Program-made: the position numbers and the translations under genes
In this document: positions 36,301 through 43,094 of the stretch, piece after piece
How the letters are laid out: each line of letters begins with the position of its first letter
Position numbering within the stretch: position 1 is the stretch's first letter
Assembly (NCBI GenBank): GCA_029260055.1
Contig: JAJDDX010000380.1
Coordinates: forward strand, 1-47,169
Source of the DNA: Phycisphaerae bacterium
Lineage (GTDB): Bacteria > Planctomycetota > Phycisphaerae > UBA1845
Direction of reading: 5' to 3'
DNA: 47,169 nucleotides
The notes under the pieces: generated by a model
Seen by the model: only the letters and a program-made list of their open reading frames with translations
What the model was told of the DNA's origin: nothing
Database searches by the model: none

Positions 36301-36426
36301 GATCAGGCGATTCGTTCGCTCGGCCGCTACCTCTGTCATCGAACGATCGCGGAAGAGAAACACGGTGAGCCGGCGCTCGCACCGCCGAGAAGTGAACCCG
36401 CGGCGCCTGCGGTGGCTTTGTCGTAA
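33367..36426 (+). CDS. Fusion of indolepyruvate oxidoreductase beta subunit (IorB) with ADP-forming acyl-CoA synthetase
   Basis: This is a 1019-residue fusion. Residues 1-190 are an IorB domain (ILAGVGGQGILTIAQAI, VHGMSQRGGAVQAHLRF). Residues 236-488 are an ATP-grasp beta half of ADP-forming acetate-CoA ligase, with the conserved HKTESGG (His313). Residues 506-1019 are the alpha half, with a CoA-binding Rossmann start (IAVVGVSGKRQNFGR) and the phosphohistidine loop GHTASVAG (His779). The IorB domain completes the IorA encoded upstream; the ligase part would turn the acyl-CoA made there into the acid while making ATP from ADP. The reaction chain is inference from the families. ATG 33367 has CGGAG upstream and starts the IorB fold exactly. 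A gap of 161 bases separates it from iorA. Confidence 0.88.
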   Translation: MEFNMILAGVGGQGILTIAQAISHAAMRRGYNVKQSEVHGMSQRGGAVQAHLRFADHELHSDLIPLGRADMVLAVEPLESLRYVEYLSEDATIITSSIPFVNIPNYPPIEEVLQRVAGYSDHVVVDAKRLAKAAGSARAENMVMLGAASGRLDFSPADLEAVIAKLFAAKGERIVEINERAFRFGRSATAAYRDCIRRGAASLAVRHWIQSVTPEQLADMETPDLAAVGLDSESCELSPAETHAIGQTISQVLDDDRKQLYEHEVYSIVELVGAIHSPRHLLVRKGERVEPDDLDGFEGDKVVLKIVSPDIVHKTESGGLVFVPNSVDAINREIEHLIAVQSKVSKRIHGVLVVEFIETAKRGLGSELFVGIRATREFGPVIAAGLGGVDTEFLADKMQRGFAVAKASAVDISPDEFFELFKRTAAYELLAGKVRGHERIVSDGELIRCFRAFMAIARRFCIEGIDGTGLLELEVNPFAFAQERPVPLDGRGRLGKLTCATVGRPIAKIDKMLEPKSIAVVGVSGKRQNFGRIILNNIQKCGFPKDRLYVIKDGEKEIDGVPCVPTLEQLPEPVDLLVAATGADQVPALVQDVIGPGATGASRCASVILIPGGLGEKEGTENIQEEIRELIQGSRIRPDGGPVFLGGNCMGMRSRPGCYDTFFIPEAKLDPRRDAPAKRSALISQSGAFIITRMSNLEVLDPTFAISAGNQADLTMSDLLTAVGGRDDIDCVGVYVEGFNDLDGLAFIRAVQRITALGKVVVFYKAGRTSAGRSAAKGHTASVAGDYDVCQAAVTDAGAIVTDTFKEFEQLLEQATAFHGKQVRGRRIGAISNAGYEAVGMADTVKGARYQVEIAKLSDTARQRLSETLAKHRLDNLVNASCPLDLTPMANDEAYEDCIRVMMEDDDIDAVVVGCVPLSPQLLTTPDELSNPGSLVARVPRIFAEYDKPLIFVVDCAAPYDKFARMVREAGVPVFRSADQAIRSLGRYLCHRTIAEEKHGEPALAPPRSEPAAPAVALS

Positions 36427-36456
36427 GGGCTCAAGCCGCGGATCGCATGAAGGTGC

Positions 36457-37917
36457 TCAGCAGGTGGGTATCGCCTCGGCGACCTGGGTACTACGCAGCA
36501 CCTTCACCGAGTTGCGCGACGGATCGACCGCGACGATCGCCGTGATGCCGAGGTGTGTGCGCTCTTCGATTCGAACGGGGCCGGCCAGTGCGTTTTCGAT
36601 GGTCGCCTCGCGACAGCCGATGCGGATGCGCGCGCCGGGATGGACCATGGAATTCACGAGCATGACGGGCTGCTGCGCCGGCTCTGCCGCGCTCAGCAGC
36701 GCCCCGCGTTTGGCTTCTTCTACCTTGATCGCGTCGCCGATCATGTCGACCTTCGTCGCGAGCTCCGCGAAGCGCACCTGTTGGGCCGCGTTCAGTCGAT
36801 TCATATCCTCTTCCAAACGGACAATGGTCTGCCGGAGACGTTTCGCTACTGCTCGTTTCGCTTTCGACGACGCGTACATGCGCTCGGCCTTGCGGAGGAT
36901 GGAGGGATGAGTCCCCACGCATGCCGCGGTCGAGGCGGCTGCCCCACTGCCGAGCACCGCGGCCTCCAGGCCCTCGCGCGCAAAGACCGAGCCGCCGACA
37001 ATGGCGCCGTTCGGCATCGAGAGGGTCCCGCCGCAACGCACATCGCAGCGGATCAGGTCGCGCTCGATGGTGACGTCTTTCCCGGCACGGAGCACCGCGT
37101 GGTCGCAGAACTTCGCAGTGATCTGCCCGCGCGCCCTGACGTAGCCCTTTCCGCGCTGGAGGATTCCGCCGCCGGCGTGCACGTCGCGGCCGGCGGTAAC
37201 GCACGCAGCCTCGACGGTCCCGTCCACCAAGACCGACCTCTTGGATCGCACGCGGAATCGGTCGCAGATCACGCCCGGGACGTGGACATCGACCGAAGAA
37301 TCGATATGTCCGGTCGAAAAATCGACATCCTCGGGGACTTCGAAGACCTCGCTGATTGCGAGGTGACGGTCTTCGTAGGTTACGACTCCGGACACGTCGA
37401 CTGATACGACCGCCGGGTCGTCGTCGGTGACGTTGATCGCCGAAGCGTAGGTGACGCCCTTGACGGCGCGCTTTGGCGGTACGAGTCGTCCGTAGACATC
37501 GATCCCGGCGACACCGGGTACGCAGCGGACAAGCGTGCCGATCGTTTGCCCTTCGTCCACGGTCACGACGGAGTTGAACGTGTAGTGGTCGACGGCATTG
37601 TCAGAGCACCAGTGTTGGCGCTTGGGCGTGAGCGACTCGTGCCACAGGAACTCCCCGTCTCGTCCCTCGGCCGCGGGTCTACCGGTAGCGATCAGGAACG
37701 GCTCGGTGACCCTCTCGCCTCTCGCGGTCAGCGCAGCCAAGTCCCGCACGCGCTGGCTCACCGTTTCATCGATGGCTATGTTCGCCTTGGCTAGCGCGTC
37801 GAGCAGCGTGGCGGCGGCCACTCGGGCGGGCGTGTCTTCGGGGTGAAGCAGGACCCGCGCTTCCAGCGCGTCGGGGGACACATCGATGGATATGCGAGTG
37901 ACGGACTGGCGAGTCAC
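36457..37917 (-). CDS. FapA/DUF342-family protein
   Basis: This 486-residue protein matches the FapA (formerly DUF342) family. Visible features are VDEGQTIGTLVRCVPGVAGIDVYGRLVPP in the N-terminal half (quoted here only as a landmark in parts: DEGQTIG, GIDVYGR), a run of beta-helix-like repeats (VLVDGTVEAACVTAGRDV, GGGI, ITAKF, VTIERDLI), a coiled coil at about 360-410, and a C-terminal beta segment with GARIRIG. Family members are linked to polar localisation of flagella in some bacteria, but in planctomycetes their role is unknown. The GTG start is not well supported: GGAGG lies 14 bases upstream, so a start slightly upstream at a rare codon or a weak site is possible. It converges on the IorB fusion with a 30-base gap. 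Confidence 0.8.
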   Translation of the reverse strand: MTRQSVTRISIDVSPDALEARVLLHPEDTPARVAAATLLDALAKANIAIDETVSQRVRDLAALTARGERVTEPFLIATGRPAAEGRDGEFLWHESLTPKRQHWCSDNAVDHYTFNSVVTVDEGQTIGTLVRCVPGVAGIDVYGRLVPPKRAVKGVTYASAINVTDDDPAVVSVDVSGVVTYEDRHLAISEVFEVPEDVDFSTGHIDSSVDVHVPGVICDRFRVRSKRSVLVDGTVEAACVTAGRDVHAGGGILQRGKGYVRARGQITAKFCDHAVLRAGKDVTIERDLIRCDVRCGGTLSMPNGAIVGGSVFAREGLEAAVLGSGAAASTAACVGTHPSILRKAERMYASSKAKRAVAKRLRQTIVRLEEDMNRLNAAQQVRFAELATKVDMIGDAIKVEEAKRGALLSAAEPAQQPVMLVNSMVHPGARIRIGCREATIENALAGPVRIEERTHLGITAIVAVDPSRNSVKVLRSTQVAEAIPTC

Positions 37918-38798
37918 AGTCAGCGGTTCGACCTCCTCTGCTTGTCTGCGGGCTGTCGGCCCTGATTCTTCGGCTCATGGTTCGGTGCGGTTAAGCCGGT
38001 TCCAGGGCGTTGCCTTTGGTCGGGCGTCGATTGGAGGCAGGCACGCCTCCGGCAAGTTCCCGGGCAACCGCGGACATATTATTGGACGAGCGCGTGTGGT
38101 TGCGCGCCGCCGGCTCTACCGGGACCGAACGTGCCGGCGCCGCGCCGTGTCGGGGGAACCATGGTGGGGTTTCTGTGTATGTCGCGTGAGGTAAAGGTAT
38201 GACCGGGAGCTGAAGTTGGAGTTTGCGCGCGTCGGGGTTGACAAGGCCTCCCCAGTGAGTAACCTCCTTAACCGGATTGGAGCGAAGCGGCCAACTCGTA
38301 CCGTCGAGTTGGCCCATCATGTCTCGTGGTGGATGGGAGGAGCGAGGGGAAGACTTGCTCCCGTAAGGCGGCTCAATACCAAGCTCCGGAGCCTGAACAG
38401 CCGGTCGTTACGCGTCTCCGGTGCCGCCGCACGAACTCTGATCATGTGCTGAACGGAAGCGGGGTTGTTCGTCCAGGGATGGACGGTCATCTCACCGATT
38501 TGCGCGCGCCGTTTGGCAGTCGTTGGTCTCGGCGTCATCTCGCTGTGTCGAGTTCAGTGCATGACGACACGTCGTATATTCCGCTCGACGGACGCACCGG
38601 TCCTCGGCTGGACCCTGGTCGAGTCCGTCCCGGGCCTTCACGACCCATCCGGCCGGCATGACCTCCGGCTCGTCTGCATGTGCCCTCAATCCCGGTCGGC
38701 CTCCCCCGTTGGTATCAGGTGGGCTCTGTCCACCTTCTTCGACTTTGTATATCCGGTGGCGGCGAGAACCCGCCCACACAACCACGGAGTGAGTTGTC
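37918..38798. other. Long gene-poor stretch before the protease gene
   Basis: These 881 bases hold no gene I can support. They contain a hairpin GGAGGC/GCCTCC (38033-38050), a 17-base sequence (38218-38234) repeated at 41633-41649, and a possible -10 box TATATT (38575-38580) with only a weak -35. The short open frames show no family features, and the region may be decayed mobile or coding DNA. Confidence 0.45.
38218..38234 (+). repeat. Short direct repeat, copy 1
   Basis: GGAGTTTGCGCGCGTCG occurs here and at 41633-41649. Similarity continues weakly downstream (TTGACAAG versus TCGACAAG, and CTTAACCGGAT versus CTTAACGGAT), so this is the core of a degenerate repeat of perhaps 60 bases in two gene-poor gaps. 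Confidence 0.55.
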
Positions 38799-41474
38799 AT
38801 GAAGAGACAGAGTCAACAGGTTAGCGTTCCGCGGCGTTGTCGACGAGTTTCAGCGGCTGGACTGTGCGGAGTGGCCGTCCTGCTGATGCTCGCCACAGAT
38901 GTGGTTGGGCAGACCGACCCCATGGTGATACCCGCCGTGCCCGTCGATGTCGATTCGGGCGTTGTGGACAACACCACGGGCACCGTGACCACGGTCTTCT
39001 CCACGGTGATCCAGGTCCCTGAGGCCGTCTGGGTTCGACTGGATTTTGACGAAGTGCTCCTTGCGGGTGATATCGGGGCGGGCACGGCCTCGACGCTTCG
39101 GATGACTTCCCTAGCCGACGGCGGCTATCAGGTCATGAACGCGACGCACGTGGCCCAATGGCATCACTCCTCGGCCTATTTCAACGGCGATTCGGTCAAA
39201 GTTGAGGTCATCGCTCATCCGCACACGGGGCCCAACCGGCTCGTCATCAGCGAAGTGACCATCGGTGTCGTCGGCGCGGACGGGGGCGAGCGGACCATCT
39301 GCGACGGCGTGGACGACCGTACGTTCACCACCGACAGGCGCGTCGGGCGGGGCCGAAATGCAGCCGGAGAAGCCAAATGCACGGCGTTCATCATCAATGA
39401 CTGCCAGCACTGCCTTCTCAGCGCCGGTCACTGCGAGGGCCACTTGAACCCGGCGGGACAGATCCATTTCAATGTCCCGAAGTCCACGGCTGCCGGCACC
39501 CCCGTGATGTCCAATCCGAATGATCAGTATGCCATTGACGTGACATCATGGTCGTTCACCGCGAACGGCTCGGGTGACGATTGGAGCTACTTCGGGTGTT
39601 TTCCGAACCCGACCACCGGGCTGACGCCATACCAAGCGCAGTGGAAGTCCTTCGCGATGGCGATGCCGCCGGCGGCGTCCGAGCAGGTCCTTCGCGTGAC
39701 CGGGTATGGTGTGACGAGCGCCCCGGTCAACCCGAACTTGAACCGGGCGCTCAAGAAGGACACGGGCCCCTATACGTCTCGTACCGGCTCGAATATCGCG
39801 TATCGAGTTGACACTACCAGTGGTAACTCCGGTTCCCCCGTCATGCTCGAGGGCAACCCCGATGCAGCCTTCGCCATTCATGAGAGCGGCGGATGTGGCG
39901 CCGGCGGAGCGGGAGCGAACCACGGCACCGGATTGAACAACGCGGGGCTGCAGGCCGCTCTGGCGGCGCCGAAGGGTGTGTGCACAGCCAGTTTGGAAGT
40001 GAGCGTCGTGCCCAACCCCCACGCTTGTGGCGGTTGTGGACCCGGAGCCACGACGGCGGTCACGTTGAACCTCACGAATAACTCGGGCGGCGTGATCGAC
40101 GTGGATTGGACCAGCGCGATTGTCGACGGCGGTTGCGTCACAGGTGTCGTTCCCCCCGCGGGCACGGAACTCGCCATCGCCGCCGGAGCGACGAGGGCAG
40201 TTACCGTCACGCTCGAACATGACCATCCGGGCGCCTGCCCCGGGACCGGAGCGCAGATCGATTTCGCGGGCGTCATCGTTGCCGGCGGGGTTGGCGCCGA
40301 CAGCGACCAACTGGTGGTCGTGTGCCCGGACAACTTGACGGTGCGTGTCGTTCCCAACCCCCATGCGTGTGGCGGTGCTTGCGGCCCCGAGGGTGCCTCG
40401 GCGGTCACTCTGGAACTCACGAATGGTTTTGCCGGGCCAATCGACGTCGATTGGACGGGCACGGTCGTCGGCGGCGTCTGTGTAACCGGCGTAACTCCGG
40501 CTTTGGGTGCCGAACTCGCCATCGCGCCGGGAACGACCCGGGCAGTGGCCATCACGCTCGATCACAACCATCCTGGCGCGTGCCCCGGTGGCGGCGCGCA
40601 GGTGGATTTTGTGGGCACGGTCGTGGCCGGCGGAGCCGGTGCCGATACCGACCAATTGGAGGTCGTGTGCGAGCCCGTGTTGGGCGTGAGTGTCGTTCCC
40701 AATCCCCATCCCTGTGGTGGGGCTTGCGGCCCCGGGGGTACGTCGGCAGTCACGCTGGAACTCTCGAATCACTCAGTTGCAGGGGTGATCGACGTGACTT
40801 GGACCAGCGCGATGATCGGAGGCGGTTGCGTCACGGGCGTGGCGCCCGTCGCGGGTGTGGAACTCGCCATCGCTCCGGGAGAAACCAGGTTAGTGCCGAT
40901 TACGCTTGACCATGACCATCCGGACGAGTGCCCCGGAAACGGGGCCGTGATAGGTTTTGTGGGCAGTATCGTGGCGGGCGCGGGCGGTTCCGTGGCCGAC
41001 CAACTGGTGGTCATGTGCGACGACATGTTGGGTGTGACTGTCGTACCGAACCCCCATATGTGCGGAGGCGCTTGTGGCCCGGAAGGCACGTCGGGGGTCA
41101 CGTTGCAACTGACGAACGGGTTTGCCGGGCCGATCGACGTGGACTGGACCAGCGCGATCGTGGGAGGCGGTTGCGTCACGGGCGTGGTTCCCGCCACGGG
41201 CACTGAACTCGCCATCGCCTCCGGCGAGACCAGGTTCGTGCCCATCAAGCTCGAGCACAACCATCCGGATGCGTGCCCTGGAACCGGCGCGCTCATAGAT
41301 TTCGCGGCTGTCGTGGTTGCCGGTGGGGTCGGTAGTGGCGACGAACAACTGGTGGTCCTGTGCCCGGGCTTGCCTATCCCGACCCTCTCAGAGTGGGGAC
41401 TGATCGCGATGACGCTGCTGGGGCTCTCGGTAGGGACGATCGTGTTCAGCCGGCGCCGACGTGCGCCCGCGTAG
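38799..41474 (+). CDS. Secreted trypsin-like serine protease with four repeat domains and an IPTL-CTERM tail
   Basis: This is an 891-residue exported protein. The signal segment is at residues 20-38 (ending VVGQ). A proprotein-convertase-like or beta domain comes first, then a trypsin-like protease at about 165-390, with catalytic His in LSAGHCEG, a candidate Asp in NDQYAIDVTSW or GDDWSYF, and Ser in TTSGNSGSPVM. Residues 400-855 hold four tandem domains of about 115 residues that begin VVPNPHxCGG and contain AVTLELTN and CPGxGAxxDF segments. The protein ends with IPTLSEWGLIAMTLL, further hydrophobic residues and an RRRR tail. This is a textbook IPTL-CTERM sorting signal, which suggests processing at the cell envelope. 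ATG 38799 has GGAG nine bases upstream. Confidence 0.87.
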   Translation: MKRQSQQVSVPRRCRRVSAAGLCGVAVLLMLATDVVGQTDPMVIPAVPVDVDSGVVDNTTGTVTTVFSTVIQVPEAVWVRLDFDEVLLAGDIGAGTASTLRMTSLADGGYQVMNATHVAQWHHSSAYFNGDSVKVEVIAHPHTGPNRLVISEVTIGVVGADGGERTICDGVDDRTFTTDRRVGRGRNAAGEAKCTAFIINDCQHCLLSAGHCEGHLNPAGQIHFNVPKSTAAGTPVMSNPNDQYAIDVTSWSFTANGSGDDWSYFGCFPNPTTGLTPYQAQWKSFAMAMPPAASEQVLRVTGYGVTSAPVNPNLNRALKKDTGPYTSRTGSNIAYRVDTTSGNSGSPVMLEGNPDAAFAIHESGGCGAGGAGANHGTGLNNAGLQAALAAPKGVCTASLEVSVVPNPHACGGCGPGATTAVTLNLTNNSGGVIDVDWTSAIVDGGCVTGVVPPAGTELAIAAGATRAVTVTLEHDHPGACPGTGAQIDFAGVIVAGGVGADSDQLVVVCPDNLTVRVVPNPHACGGACGPEGASAVTLELTNGFAGPIDVDWTGTVVGGVCVTGVTPALGAELAIAPGTTRAVAITLDHNHPGACPGGGAQVDFVGTVVAGGAGADTDQLEVVCEPVLGVSVVPNPHPCGGACGPGGTSAVTLELSNHSVAGVIDVTWTSAMIGGGCVTGVAPVAGVELAIAPGETRLVPITLDHDHPDECPGNGAVIGFVGSIVAGAGGSVADQLVVMCDDMLGVTVVPNPHMCGGACGPEGTSGVTLQLTNGFAGPIDVDWTSAIVGGGCVTGVVPATGTELAIASGETRFVPIKLEHNHPDACPGTGALIDFAAVVVAGGVGSGDEQLVVLCPGLPIPTLSEWGLIAMTLLGLSVGTIVFSRRRRAPA
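39999..41373 (+). repeat. Four tandem coding repeats of 342-348 bp
   Basis: Units begin at GTG codons 39999, 40341, 40686 and 41034 (spacing 342, 345 and 348 bases) and each encodes a domain starting V-x-V-V-P-N-P-H. The spacing varies by one codon each time, so these repeats are older or less constrained than the exact 519-bp repeats of the Cys-rich gene. Confidence 0.85.
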
Positions 41475-41512
41475 TGCCTCTTGCTGGAGGCGATGGTGCG
41501 CGGACGCTTCGT

Positions 41513-41559
41513 CTCGCCGCCGGTTCCCCGAGAGATACCTCTCCGCGGGGGGCGGCGAG
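41513..41559. other. Strong nested stem-loop after the protease gene
   Basis: CTCGCCGCC (41513-41521) and GGCGGCGAG (41551-41559) are perfect inverted copies. Inside lie CCCCG/CGGGG and AGAG-ATAC-CTCT, giving a long, nearly continuous hairpin 39 bases after the stop codon. No T-run follows, so it may be a factor-dependent terminator, an mRNA-stabilising structure or a repeat element. Confidence 0.55.
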
Positions 41560-41632
41560 GTGGCAGCGCACTCCCGGACGAGTCTCTGCAGTTGGGATCA
41601 GGGAGGGGCTGCCCGGACGGATCGATAAAGCC

Positions 41633-41649
41633 GGAGTTTGCGCGCGTCG
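41633..41649 (+). repeat. Short direct repeat, copy 2
   Basis: This is the second copy of the 17-base sequence found at 38218-38234. The surrounding gap (41560-41936, 377 bases) otherwise shows nothing I can name. Confidence 0.55.
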
Positions 41650-41936
41650 AAATCGACAAGCTCCACGTTCTCGGCAAGTCGCTTAACGGATAGCGAGGGA
41701 GGAACCTGTTGCGGCAAGGTGGCGATGGCCAGGCGTGTGTGATGACGGGGACGCCGAGTCACGGCCGGGTCTCCAACATCACTATTGCCCGCCGGGACAT
41801 GCCAGTGGAAGCCCTCTCGCACTCGGGCCACGAAGGTTAAGGGAGTAACACTTGGCGCCGGCAAGAGCAGTAGGGCTTAAGGTCTAAGGGTTAGGCCCGA
41901 TGTACGGCCCGTGTGAATGTGTCACAATACAAGCCA

Positions 41937-42859
41937 TGACGGCACGTCGCCTATCCCGTCTGGCGGGCATGTTGTCCGCATTGGTTCTGCTTGTGTCGAG
42001 TTCGCTGCTTACGGCAGCGGCTCTGTGGTCGCCGGGGCATCACTGGCTTGCTTGCTTCAGCTTCCTGCCGCTGTTTGCGGCCGTCCGATGGTTACACCCG
42101 GCAAAGGCCGCGTTTGCCGGTGGGTTGTGGGGCGCCTGCCTGTACTTCTTCTCGACTAGCGTTTTGACGCCCGCATTCGAGTGCGTCGTACCTGCCATCG
42201 GCCCGTCGACATGGCTGCTCGCGCTACTCATCGTGATTCCGGCAGCTTACCTCGGCCTTGCCGCGCGGCCCGCCAGGGCGGTCGGCTTTAAGCTCCTCAC
42301 CCTGGCGCTCGGCTGGACGCTGATCGAGGTCGTCGTTTTTTCGACCCATCCGAATTCCTTCGAGCCGCGGGCGGGACCCGTCCCGACGTGGTCGGTCGCC
42401 CAGGCGATGATCCAACAGCAGGATCTTCCGACCAACCTACACCAAGGCCTGCTCACTTCCTCACAAAGCGAAGGCTCGCATCCTCATTGGCTCGCCCGAC
42501 TGCTCGGCTATATCTGCACGGCTTTCCTCGTGGCTTGTGCCAACGCCTCACTAGTCGGCATTTTGACTCGTGCCCACCTGAGCTTCCCGCCGTGCCGGTC
42601 CACAGTGGGATCGCCCAACGTCGGTGCGTGGCTTCCATCGCAAGTCATCCTGGCCAACCAGTCCTGGACCCTTCGGCGGGCATATCCCCGCGCACCTCCG
42701 AGTCCGGCCGCTCCGGCCCGTTGGAATCCGGTAGGCAATGCTCACGGCACTGTCGTTACGAACCGGAGACGTGACGTGGCTTGGGCGCACAGTCTGGACC
42801 TGTCGATCGGCGGACAACGCTCGCGATCGTGGGCGCGGATGCCGGTCGAACGTCTCTGA
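41937..42859 (+). CDS. Lnt-like membrane-domain protein, probably a fragment
   Basis: This is a 307-residue frame from ATG 41937, with several hydrophobic segments in the first 160 residues (MLSALVLLVSSSLLTAAAL, WLACFSFLPLFAAVRWL, GLWGACLYFFSTSVL, WLLALLIVIPAAYLGLA). Their order and the WLACFSFLPLF...GGLWG pattern resemble the N-terminal membrane part of apolipoprotein N-acyltransferase. The nitrilase domain with its catalytic Glu-Lys-Cys is absent, and the C-terminal 100 residues look low-complexity and basic. It is therefore either a truncated, decaying gene or a small family that kept only the membrane part. No good ribosome site is visible. An upstream in-frame ATG at 41900 is possible. 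Confidence 0.4.
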
Positions 42860-43094
42860 AGCGAAGGCAGCGCGGGACAGTATCGACGACGGCTTGACGC
42901 CACTGCCGGCGTGGCTGCGTCGATTGGATTCGTCAAGCGGTCGGATCACAGCGAACGTGATCAGCTATCACGCGCGCCTTCTCGTGAGGAAACGGACCAC
43001 ATGAGGGATGCTCGAGCGCATCCTTCCGAGAGGAACCACGCCACCATGATGAGACTCGGTCAAATCTAGCAAACCGAGAAGAGAGGAAGAGACG

